This document shows positions 11,060 to 19,115 of a stretch of 64,000 nucleotides of DNA, in pieces (position 1 is the stretch's first letter; each line of letters begins with the position of its first letter). The position numbers and the translations under genes were made by a program. The DNA is from Bacteroidales bacterium. GTDB lineage: Bacteria > Bacteroidota > Bacteroidia > Bacteroidales > P3. The stretch lies in contig JAGCJW010000002.1 in NCBI GenBank assembly GCA_017647785.1, positions 1 to 64,000 of the forward strand, in the 5' to 3' direction. The notes below the pieces were generated by a model. That model was not told the origin of the DNA, ran no database searches, and was given only the letters and a program-made list of their open reading frames with translations.

Positions 11060-11565
11060 TCGAAATCCAACCGCAAGTTCAGTCTAACACAAACATATTT
11101 AGCCCTTATTCAATTAAGGGAAATCTTTCTCTTATTGAGAAGTTTAAGAAACAAAATTCTGAACAAGAGAAAAAGGAAAAACATGATAAAGTTTCTTCTT
11201 TCGTTGAAGCAATTAGGTTATATGCAGAAGAATTGAAGAAAATAGACCCCTTAATCAATCAAGATGCTCATAATTTAGCTTTCGTATTAAGCACTTCTGA
11301 AATAGAAGTTAAGAATGATGAATGGGTAGATATTATTTTGTTGAATCAACATGAAGAAAAATTAATGTTAAGCAACAAAATAAACCTTTTATCGTTCATT
11401 AAAGAAAGGATGGATTGTAAAGAAATCAATCTTAATATAAAGGTAAAAGAATATTTGCACAAACCAAAACTTTATGAGCCAAGAGATGTATATGCTTTTA
11501 TGAAAGAAAATAATCCTCATTTAGTAGATTTAGCTAAAGTTTTGGGAGGTGAAATTAATTATTAA
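11041..11565 (+). CDS. dnaX: DnaX tau-specific C-terminal part, in the -1 frame
   Basis: This frame is open continuously from the A run (KKNDVLVEIQPQ...) to the stop at 11565, with no start codon near its beginning. The last 30 residues, YEPRDVYAFMKENNPHLVDL, resemble the end of Bacteroidetes DnaX proteins, where a Y-x-P-x-E/D segment is followed by a conserved NP-x-L motif. In tau this region contacts the polymerase and helicase. The first ATG inside the frame is at 11194, and the stretch from the later codon at 11233 (110 aa) could look like a separate gene, but the open frame upstream argues against that. It is best read as the second half of dnaX. nhaP begins 19 bp after the stop. Confidence 0.75.
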   Translation, partial: KKNDVLVEIQPQVQSNTNIFSPYSIKGNLSLIEKFKKQNSEQEKKEKHDKVSSFVEAIRLYAEELKKIDPLINQDAHNLAFVLSTSEIEVKNDEWVDIILLNQHEEKLMLSNKINLLSFIKERMDCKEINLNIKVKEYLHKPKLYEPRDVYAFMKENNPHLVDLAKVLGGEINY

Positions 11566-11584
11566 AAAATAAAAAAACAATACA

Positions 11585-12865
11585 ATGGGTACAGCTTTAA
11601 TATTTTTAGGAATTTTAGTGTTTTCTGCGCATCTTTTCGCAATGATATTCAGCAAGAAAAAGATTCCAGATGTATTATTGTTGTTAGTAATAGGTGTTTT
11701 AATAGGACCGGTTTTTAAATTCGTTTCACCATCTGACTTTGGAGCAGTAGGAGGTGTGTTTACAAGCATAACCTTAATTGTTATTCTTTTTGAAGGAGGA
11801 ACAGGTATAAGTATAGGTGATTTGAAGAATTCTTGGAAACCAACAGCTATGCTTACCTTTACAGGGTTCTTTATCGCGGCATTTGTAGTAACACTTGTTT
11901 GTGTTGGATTTGGAATGACACTTTTAAATAGTATAACACTTGGAGCAATACTTGGCGGAACATCTTCTGCAGTTGTTATTCCGCTTGCTCAACATCTTAA
12001 AATATCAAATACAACTAAAACATCGTTAATTCTTGAATCTGCAATAACTGATGTCTTGTGTATTGTCTTTGCATTAGCCTTTATTGATGCTGCAAATATC
12101 GGTACGCACTTAAATGTAGGTAAAATAGCAGGAAGTGTTATTGCTTCATTCCTTTTAGCAACGTTTTTGGGATTTGCAAGTGCGATTGCTTGGGCAAGCT
12201 TATTGCAAAAAGTAAGACAATTAAGAAATTCAATGTTTCTTACACCAGCTTATCTTTTTATAGTTTATGGTTTAGCTGAAGTTTTGGGATATAGTGGTGC
12301 GATTGCATCTCTTGCTTTTGGAATCACTATTGCGAATATGGAATACTTTAATTTTAAATTTTTAGAGAAGTATCAACGCAATAAAAACTTAAAATTGAAT
12401 GAAAACGAGAAGTCTTTTATCGGTGAAATCAGCTTTGTGTTAAAAACATTCTTCTTTGTATATATCGGGATCAGTATTCCGTTTTCTGATTCTAAATCTT
12501 TGTTGATAGGAATCTTAATTACTTTGTTTCTGTTGATAAGCAGAATTGTTATAGCGAAGTTTTTCTCTCCTAAAGATGCGAATATATTTGATAAAAGCGC
12601 TATTGCACTTATGATTCCTAAAGGATTGGCGGCTGCAGTTTTGGCATCTGTTCCAGAACAATTAGGAATGCCATCAGGAGCAGAAATAAAATACATTACA
12701 TTCTCGGTAGTATTGTTCTCAATCTTGATTTGTTCAATAATGATTCTTTTAATTGAAAAACAACCTAAAATGAATGTTTTCTTTAAATTTGTATTCAATC
12801 CTCATAGACCAAAGAAGAAAATAATACAACCACTACAAGAAAATACAGAATCTGAAAAAGAATAA
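11585..12865 (+). CDS. NhaP/CPA1-type Na+(K+)/H+ antiporter
   Basis: A membrane antiporter of 426 aa with about 12 hydrophobic segments and a short charged C-terminal tail. The family signature around the ion-binding site is present: LGGTSSAVVIPL in the fifth segment and LESAITDVLCIV in the sixth, with the conserved acidic residue in TD. FEGGTGISIGDL near residue 75 and MIPKGLAAAVLASVP near residue 345 are also characteristic. It exchanges a monovalent cation for protons across the inner membrane; which cation is not clear. It starts 19 bp after dnaX and is followed by a palindromic terminator. Confidence 0.87.
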   Translation: MGTALIFLGILVFSAHLFAMIFSKKKIPDVLLLLVIGVLIGPVFKFVSPSDFGAVGGVFTSITLIVILFEGGTGISIGDLKNSWKPTAMLTFTGFFIAAFVVTLVCVGFGMTLLNSITLGAILGGTSSAVVIPLAQHLKISNTTKTSLILESAITDVLCIVFALAFIDAANIGTHLNVGKIAGSVIASFLLATFLGFASAIAWASLLQKVRQLRNSMFLTPAYLFIVYGLAEVLGYSGAIASLAFGITIANMEYFNFKFLEKYQRNKNLKLNENEKSFIGEISFVLKTFFFVYIGISIPFSDSKSLLIGILITLFLLISRIVIAKFFSPKDANIFDKSAIALMIPKGLAAAVLASVPEQLGMPSGAEIKYITFSVVLFSILICSIMILLIEKQPKMNVFFKFVFNPHRPKKKIIQPLQENTESEKE

Positions 12866-12887
12866 ATATTTCTTTGAACAAATAGAA

Positions 12888-12930
12888 TAAAACGAAGAAT
12901 TAATTTTTTTATTCTTCGTTTTAATTTTTT
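12888..12930 (+). terminator. Palindromic terminator after the antiporter gene (CGAAGAAT family)
   Basis: A perfect 13-bp inverted repeat (TAAAACGAAGAAT at 12888-12900, ATTCTTCGTTTTA at 12911-12923) is followed by a T run. Another single copy of the motif, ATTCTTTGTTTTA, lies at about 12932-12944. It belongs to the recurring intergenic motif family. Confidence 0.65.
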
Positions 12931-12956
12931 TATTCTTTGTTTTATTGTGATTAAGT

Positions 12957-12986
12957 TTTGAATTCGGAAATTTCTTCTTAAATTTG
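12957..12986 (+). promoter_or_regulatory. Promoter of gmd-fcl
   Basis: TTTG at 12957-12960 and TAAATTTG at 12979-12986 are separated by 18 bp. This is close to the Bacteroidetes -33/-7 spacing, 22 bp before the gmd ATG. Confidence 0.65.
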
Positions 12987-13008
12987 CATAAATTTATACT
13001 ATAATCCT

Positions 13009-14058
13009 ATGAAAAAAGCACTCATAAGTGGAATAACAGGTCAAGACGGTAGTTTTTTAGCTGAGTTTTTAATAGAAAAAGGTTACGAAGTTCACGGAAT
13101 AATACGCCGTAGTTCTTCTTTTAATACTTCAAGAATAGAACATCTTTATTTGAAAGAATGGATTAAAGACCAAAAACAAGAACGTGCAATTAACCTTCAT
13201 TATGGCGATATGACTGACTCCTCGTCTTTAATTCGTATTTTACAACAAGTACAGCCTGATGAAATTTACAATCTCGCAGCTCAAAGTCATGTGAAAATAA
13301 GTTTCGATGTACCAGAATACACAGCTGAAACAGATGCTGTTGGAACGCTTAGATTGTTAGAAGCAATTAGAATATTAGGATTAGAAAAGAAAACAAAAAT
13401 ATACCAAGCCTCTACATCAGAACTTTATGGGCTTGTGCAAGAAATACCACAGAAAGAAACAACTCCTTTTTATCCTCGTTCGCCTTACGGAGTTGCTAAA
13501 TTATATGGCTTTTGGATTACAAAGAATTATAGAGAAAGTTACGGAATGTTTGCAGTTAATGGAATATTGTTTAATCACGAAAGCGAAAGAAGAGGAGAAA
13601 CTTTCGTAACTCGTAAGATTACACTTGCCGCTGCAAGAATTGCTAAAGGCCTTCAAGATAAACTTTATTTAGGTAATCTTTCTGCATTAAGAGATTGGGG
13701 ATACGCAAAAGATTATGTAGAATGTATGTGGTTAATGCTTCAACACTCCACACCTGAAGACTTTGTTATTGCAACAGGTGAGGCACATAGCGTAAGAGAA
13801 TTTTGTACTCTTGCTTTCAAATATGCAGGTATTGAACTGAAATGGGAAGGAGAGGGAGTGAATGAAAAAGGTATAGATGTAGCAACGGGAAGAGTTTTGG
13901 TGGAAGTTGATGAAAAATATTTCCGTCCAGCAGAGGTAGAACAATTACTTGGAGATGCTACAAAGGCTCAAACACTTTTGGGTTGGAATCCAAGAAAAAC
14001 TTCTTTTGAAGATTTGGTTAAGATAATGGTAGAACACGATTTGGCTACTGTAAGTTAA
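13009..14058 (+). CDS. gmd: GDP-mannose 4,6-dehydratase
   Basis: Converts GDP-mannose to GDP-4-dehydro-6-deoxymannose, the first step to GDP-L-fucose. It is an extended short-chain dehydrogenase of 349 aa. The NAD(P)-binding start is [18 protein letters not shown]. Catalytic residues are visible in QASTSE (S135-E138) and the Y160-x3-K164 pair in SPYGVAK. The loop [16 protein letters not shown] is present, with Glu where the family usually has Pro (HESPRRGE). fcl follows 11 bp later, so the pair forms a GDP-fucose operon with its own promoter. Confidence 0.96.
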   Translation: MKKALISGITGQDGSFLAEFLIEKGYEVHGIIRRSSSFNTSRIEHLYLKEWIKDQKQERAINLHYGDMTDSSSLIRILQQVQPDEIYNLAAQSHVKISFDVPEYTAETDAVGTLRLLEAIRILGLEKKTKIYQASTSELYGLVQEIPQKETTPFYPRSPYGVAKLYGFWITKNYRESYGMFAVNGILFNHESERRGETFVTRKITLAAARIAKGLQDKLYLGNLSALRDWGYAKDYVECMWLMLQHSTPEDFVIATGEAHSVREFCTLAFKYAGIELKWEGEGVNEKGIDVATGRVLVEVDEKYFRPAEVEQLLGDATKAQTLLGWNPRKTSFEDLVKIMVEHDLATVS

Positions 14059-14069
14059 AGAATAATTTT

Positions 14070-15161
14070 ATGGATAAGCATTCTAAGATTTTCGTAGCGG
14101 GACATAGGGGATTAGTTGGTTCTGCTATTTTAAAAAATTTGCAATCTAAATCATACGATAACTTTATTCTTCGCACACATCAAGAATTAGATTTGTGCAA
14201 TCAGGCAGATGTTGAAGCCTTTTTTGAAAAAGAACGTCCTGAATATGTGTTTTTGGCTGCTGCTTTTGTGGGAGGAATTATGGCAAACTCAAAATACAGA
14301 GCTGATTTCATATACAACAATCTGCAAATTCAGAATAATGTAATTCATTCTTCATATAAATATGGTGTAAAGAAGCTTTTGTTTCTTGGAAGCACTTGTA
14401 TATATCCACGAAATGCAGTTCAGCCAATGCAAGAAAAGGCTTTGCTTACCGATGAGTTAGAATATACAAACGAACCTTACGCTTTGGCAAAAATTGCTGG
14501 CTTAAAAATGTGTGAAAGCTACAATTTGCAATATGGAACTAATTTTATTGCTGTTATGCCTACTAATCTTTATGGACCAAATGATAATTTTAATTTGGAA
14601 ACTTCTCATGTTATGCCAGCTATGATAAGAAAGGCTCATTTGGGTAAGTGCTTGCAAAATAGGGATTGGGAATCTTTGCGAAAGGATTTAAACACTCGTC
14701 CTATTGAAGGGATAAATGGAGATAGTAATCAAAAGGAAATAGAAAATATATTAAGCAAATACGGAATTAAAGCAAAGGAAAATTCTGTGGAAATAGAGCT
14801 TTGGGGTAGTGGAAAGCCGTTAAGAGAATTTCTTTGGAGTGAAGATATGGCTGATGCTTGTGTTTTCTTGATGGAAAAGGTGGATTTTAAAGATACTTAT
14901 TCAAAAACAGATAAAGAAATAAAGAATTGCCATATTAATATAGGAACTCAAACTGAAATTAGTATAAAAGATTTGTTTGCAATGGTTTGTGAAACTGTTG
15001 GATATTCGTCAGAGATTGTTTATAATAGTGAAAAACCCGATGGAACAATGAGAAAACTTACCGATTGCTCAAAATTGCATTCTCTTGGTTGGAAACACAA
15101 AATAGAGTTGCCACAAGGGGTGCGACAACTCTATGAATGGTATTTAGAAAGTCTTAAATAG
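14070..15161 (+). CDS. fcl: GDP-L-fucose synthase
   Basis: A bifunctional 3,5-epimerase/4-reductase that completes GDP-L-fucose. The 363-aa protein opens with KIFVAGHRGLVGSAIL (Rossmann glycine motif). LGSTCIYPRNAVQPM carries the catalytic serine and cysteine, and EPYALAK the Tyr-x3-Lys pair. It has the about 40-residue insertion before the ELWGSGKPLREFLWSEDMA segment that longer members of the family have. Co-transcribed with gmd. Its stop overlaps the stop of the convergent dapD by 8 bp. The fucose probably serves capsule or glycoprotein glycans; this is inference. Confidence 0.96.
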   Translation: MDKHSKIFVAGHRGLVGSAILKNLQSKSYDNFILRTHQELDLCNQADVEAFFEKERPEYVFLAAAFVGGIMANSKYRADFIYNNLQIQNNVIHSSYKYGVKKLLFLGSTCIYPRNAVQPMQEKALLTDELEYTNEPYALAKIAGLKMCESYNLQYGTNFIAVMPTNLYGPNDNFNLETSHVMPAMIRKAHLGKCLQNRDWESLRKDLNTRPIEGINGDSNQKEIENILSKYGIKAKENSVEIELWGSGKPLREFLWSEDMADACVFLMEKVDFKDTYSKTDKEIKNCHINIGTQTEISIKDLFAMVCETVGYSSEIVYNSEKPDGTMRKLTDCSKLHSLGWKHKIELPQGVRQLYEWYLESLK

Positions 15162-15963
15162 CAACATTAAAGTCTCTTAACGCATCGTTGAGGGACGTTT
15201 TTTTATCTGTTGATTCTTTTCTTTTGCCTATTATTAAGGCACAATTTACGTTGTACTGGCCTGCTGGAAATTTTTTTGTGTAGCTTCCTGGAATTACTAC
15301 TGAGTTTTCTGGAACTATTCCTTTGTATTCTATTGGTGTTTCTTGTGATACGTCTATTATTTTGGTGGATTGTGTGATTACAGTGTTGGCTCCAAGTACT
15401 GCTCCTTGTTTTATGATAGCCCCCTCAACGACTATGCAACGTGAACCAATAAAACAGTTGTCTTCTATTATTACAGGGTTTGCTCCAACAGGCTCTAATA
15501 CACCTCCAATGCCAACTCCTCCTGATAAATGAACGTTTTTGCCGATTTGTGCACAGCTTCCAACTGTTGCCCAAGTATCTACCATACTTCCTTCATCAAC
15601 GTATGCTCCTATATTAACGTAAGAGGGCATCATTATACAGCCTTTTGCTAAGAAACTGCCGTAACGTGCTACTGCCGGTGGGACACATCTTACTTGAAGT
15701 TCGTTATAGTTTTGTTTTGTGGGAATTTTGTCCCAGAATTTTAAGTCTTCGGCTTGCATATCCTTAGTTTCGCAAAGTGGAAAATACATTATAATGGCTT
15801 TTTTTACCCATTGGTTTACTTGCCACTCTCCATTGATTTTTTCAGCTACTCTTATTTTACCTTTATCTAATTGGTTAATGATTTCCAATATAGTATTCCT
15901 GACTTTATCTTCCTTTAATAATTCGCGATTTTCCCACGCTTGTTCTATAAGTTCTTGATACAT
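15154..15963 (-). CDS. dapD: 2,3,4,5-tetrahydropyridine-2,6-dicarboxylate N-succinyltransferase
   Basis: Succinylates tetrahydrodipicolinate in the lysine/diaminopimelate pathway, feeding peptidoglycan and lysine. The 269-aa protein has an alpha-helical N-terminal part and then a left-handed beta-helix built of hexapeptide repeats, seen as GAYVDEGSMVDTWATVGS and the following VIIEDNCFIGSRC...IIKQGAVLGANTVI. Its presence points to the succinylase branch. It is transcribed alone, convergent with fcl, from a TAnnTTTG promoter. Confidence 0.96.
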   Translation of the reverse strand: MYQELIEQAWENRELLKEDKVRNTILEIINQLDKGKIRVAEKINGEWQVNQWVKKAIIMYFPLCETKDMQAEDLKFWDKIPTKQNYNELQVRCVPPAVARYGSFLAKGCIMMPSYVNIGAYVDEGSMVDTWATVGSCAQIGKNVHLSGGVGIGGVLEPVGANPVIIEDNCFIGSRCIVVEGAIIKQGAVLGANTVITQSTKIIDVSQETPIEYKGIVPENSVVIPGSYTKKFPAGQYNVNCALIIGKRKESTDKKTSLNDALRDFNVAI

Positions 15964-15991
15964 ATTATTTGTTTTTTTGAAAAATTATTAG

Positions 15992-15999
15992 CAAAAGTA
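15992..15999 (-). promoter_or_regulatory. -7 promoter box of dapD
   Basis: Reads TACTTTTG on the minus strand, 28 bp before the dapD ATG. Confidence 0.6.
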
Positions 16000-16148
16000 T
16001 GAAAAAACAAGGAAATATAAGTCTTTGTTGAGTTTTTGATAAAGTTATGAACAGATATTGATCTATCTTGTGTTTTGATTATCAAGAATTAATATTTTTA
16101 TTAACAAGTTTTAAAGAGTTGTTTTTATTAAAAAAAACAATGAAAATG

Positions 16149-16179
16149 TTTGTTGATTACAAGATTGTTGTTATATTTG
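16149..16179 (+). promoter_or_regulatory. Promoter of the type IX cargo gene at 16229
   Basis: TTTG at 16149-16152, a 19-bp spacer, then TATATTTG at 16172-16179. This is the best match to the full Bacteroidetes -33/-7 consensus in the window. The transcript leader would be about 40 nt. The rest of the 265-bp spacer from 15964 is AT-rich with nothing else recognised. Confidence 0.75.
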
Positions 16180-16228
16180 CAAAACAATGTTAGAAAAGAA
16201 AATTAATTATTAACAAAATTTTTACGAC

Positions 16229-17179
16229 ATGAAAAAAATTATTCTTTCAGTCCTTGCATTAGGACTTTCAATGGGTTTAATGGCTCAAAAAGTTTACAAC
16301 GGAGCAGAACCTATCCAAGGTAAGTTAGCTCAAACAGCAAAAACTGGTAACATAGTTTATCCAGAAACATTTGAAGATTGTGCAAGCGTTGATGATCCTA
16401 AATTCTACACTCAAGATGGTGAATCTTTATGGTTAGGAATAACTGGAACAAACGCTTACATGGATTTAGCATATGGTCAAAGATATGTAGGAAACTACCA
16501 AGTTACAGGTATTGCTGCAGTTATGACAAACCTTCCAATTGAAGATGTTGAAGAAGAAATGGCTGCTACTGTAGTTGATATGAATGGAAACGAATTAGCA
16601 AGAGTAAACTTTACAACTGCTGATTTACCTCAATCAACTGAATCTTTCGCTTTTGATTTAGTAGAATTTGATTTCGCTAGCCCAGTTTCTGCAAGTGATT
16701 TTATGGCAGTAATTGAAGTTCCTGCTTTAACAATTATCGGCGAAGGTTCAGTAGGTGGAAATATAGCAATTATAGCTTCTACTGAAATAGATTGTGCATC
16801 TGGTGAAATGTCTTATTCTTATAGCGATTTAGAAGGAACAGGTGATTACGAATGGGTATCAATCCTTGAAGCATGGGGTGGTAGTGTTGATTTAGATATA
16901 ATGATCTTCCCTAAAGTTTCAGGAGTTGGTTTAACAGAAGCTGAAGTTAACTCTTTATCATATGTTTACCCTAACCCAGCAAAAGACGAAGTATTAGTAG
17001 CTTCTTCTTTATCAATGGAAAGAGTTGAAATCGTTAACATGTTAGGTCAAGTTGTTTACTCAGCTGACGTAAACGGAAACTCAGTAAAAGTAAACACTGC
17101 TGAAATGGGTGCTGGTAACTATGTAGTTAAAATGTACACAGAAGCAGGAATGGCAACTAAAAAATTAGTAGTTGAATAG
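16229..17179 (+). CDS. Secreted protein with type IX secretion sorting domain
   Basis: A 316-aa exported protein of unknown role. Residues 1-19 are a signal peptide (MKKIILSVLALGLSMGLMA, cleaved before Q). The middle, about 30-235, is acidic and beta-rich and not recognised. Residues 243-316 are a type A C-terminal sorting domain with YPNPAKDEV, EIVNMLGQVVY, the MGAGNYVVKM turn and TKKLVV at the end. Such domains send proteins through the Por/type IX system to the cell surface, where the domain is removed. A strong terminator separates it from the next, related cargo gene. No enzymatic motif is visible. Confidence 0.82.
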   Translation: MKKIILSVLALGLSMGLMAQKVYNGAEPIQGKLAQTAKTGNIVYPETFEDCASVDDPKFYTQDGESLWLGITGTNAYMDLAYGQRYVGNYQVTGIAAVMTNLPIEDVEEEMAATVVDMNGNELARVNFTTADLPQSTESFAFDLVEFDFASPVSASDFMAVIEVPALTIIGEGSVGGNIAIIASTEIDCASGEMSYSYSDLEGTGDYEWVSILEAWGGSVDLDIMIFPKVSGVGLTEAEVNSLSYVYPNPAKDEVLVASSLSMERVEIVNMLGQVVYSADVNGNSVKVNTAEMGAGNYVVKMYTEAGMATKKLVVE

Positions 17180-17201
17180 TCCTAATTAAACTATAATATA
17201 T

Positions 17202-17242
17202 AGAAGCAAATCTGTTTATCAGGTTTGCTTCTATGTTTTTTT
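17202..17242 (+). terminator. Terminator between two secreted-protein genes
   Basis: A 13-bp stem with one wobble (AGAAGCAAATCTG at 17202-17214, CAGGTTTGCTTCT at 17220-17232) and a T run. An in-frame ATG at 17233 lies in the tail and is not a plausible start. Confidence 0.85.
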
Positions 17243-17265
17243 ATGAAATTTTAAATAAAAATACA

Positions 17266-18981
17266 ATGAAAAAACTATCAGTATTAATGCTTTCGTTAGT
17301 TATGACTTTCGGAGCAATGGCTCAAAACTTCTCTTTAATTAAAGGCGAAAAAACTTTTGAGCAAAAAGCAATTGAGTACGCAAAACAAAAAAGAAGTGGC
17401 GTACATACTCAAACACCAAAAACAAATCCTGCTGTTACAATAACAATCAACGATATTCAAGCAGCAACTGTTAATGCAACATTTACTCCTGCTGAAAATG
17501 TGGTTAAATATTATTTCTGTGGTACAGAAACAGGAATGATTGAAGATTTGGTAGAATTTTATGAAATGTTTGGTTTGTCAATGACAGTTGCAGAATACAT
17601 AACTTACGTGGCACAAGATTCTTCTAATGTTGAAATGACAGTAGATGTAGAAGGATTCACACCAAACACTGCTTCTTCAATTTATGTTGCAGCTTTATTG
17701 AATGATGGAACTTACGAAGTTGTTACATCTGACTTTACAACTGCTTCTATTGGAGGTTCAGGAGATGCAGCTTTAACAATAAACGTATATGATATAGCAG
17801 AAACATCTGCTTTTATCAGCATAACTCCAAATGACCAATCAGCATATTATGGATTAATTCTTACAACTCAAGCAGAGTTAGATGGAATGGGCTTTAACAA
17901 TGATTCAATAATGGCATACTTTAACGGAAATGAATATCAAAAGTATTACTTTGAACTTGATGAAGAAATGCCAGGTTTAGACCCTTCAACTACATATTTA
18001 GTTTATGCAATAGCTTTCAATGTTGACGGAGTTGCAAGTGAACTTTATGAAATTCCTTTCACAACTCTTGCATACGGAGGAGAAGGTCTTGCAGAAGTTG
18101 CAATGACTGCTACAAATCCAACTGCTAATTCTTTTGATATATCATTTGTTCCTAATGACCAAACAAATTATTACTACTATGTAATTGCTGACCAAACATT
18201 CTATAATGATTTAAACTTATCTACATCTGATGATGTTGTAGCTTGGGCTCAAGCTAATCAAGAAAAGAATTTCGGAGAATTAGGCGGAACAGTTAGCGAT
18301 TTAGATATGGGAACAGAATACATTTGCTATGCTATTCCTTTCAACGCAAACAATGAATTAGGAACAGTTTCTTCAACAACAATAACAACTCTTTCACTTG
18401 GTGGAACAGGTGTTGCAGAAGTTGAAATCATAGTAGAAAATGTTACTGCTACAACTTTTGATGTTGCTTTCGAAATGAACGAAGAAACAGCTTACTATTA
18501 CTATTTAATAGCAGAAGAATCAATCTTAGAACAATATGGTTTAACAACTCAAGAAGCTATTTTAGAGTATTTTGCTCAAAATGGAGAAAAAAGCTACGAA
18601 AACTTAGGTGGTACTATTTCTGATTGCGTAAACGGAAGCTTGATGAAAGTTTATACATTTGCTTACAATGGAAACAATGAACTTGGAACAGTTAATTTAG
18701 TTGATATAATAATGGGAGAAGGTGTTGTAGGATTGAACGATGTTATGACAAACGTAGATGTAAACATATATCCAAATCCAGCAAATAAGTTTATCAATGT
18801 TTCTTCACTTTCAATCATAGATAGAGTTCAAATAACAAATGTTTTAGGACAAGTTGTTATGGTAAAAGAAATAGGTGCTAATGGAGCAAACATTAACATT
18901 GAAAACTTAGAATCAGGAAATTATTTCGTAACAATCTATTCTAACGACGCTGTTGCAACAAAGAAATTATTAGTTAAATAG
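17266..18981 (+). CDS. Secreted multi-repeat protein with type IX sorting domain
   Basis: A 571-aa surface or secreted protein. A signal peptide occupies residues 1-20 (ending GAMAQ). Four tandem units of 107-114 residues follow at about 54-167, 168-274, 275-382 and 383-489. Each shows a strand pair, a Y-rich core (YYYYVIA, YYYYLIA), a helix and a closing TTL/S-x-GG-x-G linker. They look like Fn3- or Ig-like modules. Residues about 498-571 are the type A sorting domain (YPNPANKFINV...TKKLLVK). No catalytic motif was found, so a binding or adhesive role is only a guess. The ATG at 17266 starts the signal peptide; an upstream in-frame ATG at 17233 lies in the terminator tail. No promoter box is seen, so partial read-through from the upstream cargo gene is possible. 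Confidence 0.82.
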   Translation: MKKLSVLMLSLVMTFGAMAQNFSLIKGEKTFEQKAIEYAKQKRSGVHTQTPKTNPAVTITINDIQAATVNATFTPAENVVKYYFCGTETGMIEDLVEFYEMFGLSMTVAEYITYVAQDSSNVEMTVDVEGFTPNTASSIYVAALLNDGTYEVVTSDFTTASIGGSGDAALTINVYDIAETSAFISITPNDQSAYYGLILTTQAELDGMGFNNDSIMAYFNGNEYQKYYFELDEEMPGLDPSTTYLVYAIAFNVDGVASELYEIPFTTLAYGGEGLAEVAMTATNPTANSFDISFVPNDQTNYYYYVIADQTFYNDLNLSTSDDVVAWAQANQEKNFGELGGTVSDLDMGTEYICYAIPFNANNELGTVSSTTITTLSLGGTGVAEVEIIVENVTATTFDVAFEMNEETAYYYYLIAEESILEQYGLTTQEAILEYFAQNGEKSYENLGGTISDCVNGSLMKVYTFAYNGNNELGTVNLVDIIMGEGVVGLNDVMTNVDVNIYPNPANKFINVSSLSIIDRVQITNVLGQVVMVKEIGANGANINIENLESGNYFVTIYSNDAVATKKLLVK

Positions 18982-19005
18982 TTCCTTGCAATAAGTCTTA
19001 GTATT

Positions 19006-19055
19006 AAAAAAATAAATCAAAGAATTAATTTTTTAATTCTTTGATTTATTTTTTT
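19006..19055 (+). terminator. 23-bp perfect palindrome ending the cargo gene (CAAAGAAT family)
   Basis: A 23-bp perfect inverted repeat with a 4-base loop (arms 19006-19028 and 19033-19055), made only of A/T apart from the CAAAG/CTTTG core. The right arm ends in a T run. A further motif copy, TTCTTTGCTTTATT, follows at 19057-19070. It probably terminates transcription, and it is the longest member of the recurrent motif family. Confidence 0.65.
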
Positions 19056-19076
19056 ATTTCTTTGCTTTATTTTATT

Positions 19077-19084
19077 TATCTTTG
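19077..19084 (+). promoter_or_regulatory. -7 promoter box of argS
   Basis: TATCTTTG, 31 bp before the argS ATG, directly after the palindrome cluster. Confidence 0.65.
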
Positions 19085-19115
19085 CAGAAGTAATAATAAA
19101 ATTAAGTGATAGAGG

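Noticed and set aside
11233..11565. A separate 110-aa gene after dnaX
   Set aside because: The same frame is open upstream to the A run and its end matches the DnaX C-terminus, so it is the second part of dnaX.
13009..15161. A capsule or O-antigen gene cluster
   Set aside because: Only gmd and fcl are present; no flippase, polymerase or set of glycosyltransferases surrounds them.
16021..16100. Possible DnaA boxes (TTATGAACA) and replication origin
   Set aside because: Only poor single matches, no cluster and no dnaA or dnaN nearby.
17233..17265. Upstream start codon for the multi-repeat protein
   Set aside because: The ATG lies in the T tail of a terminator and would add residues before a normal signal peptide.
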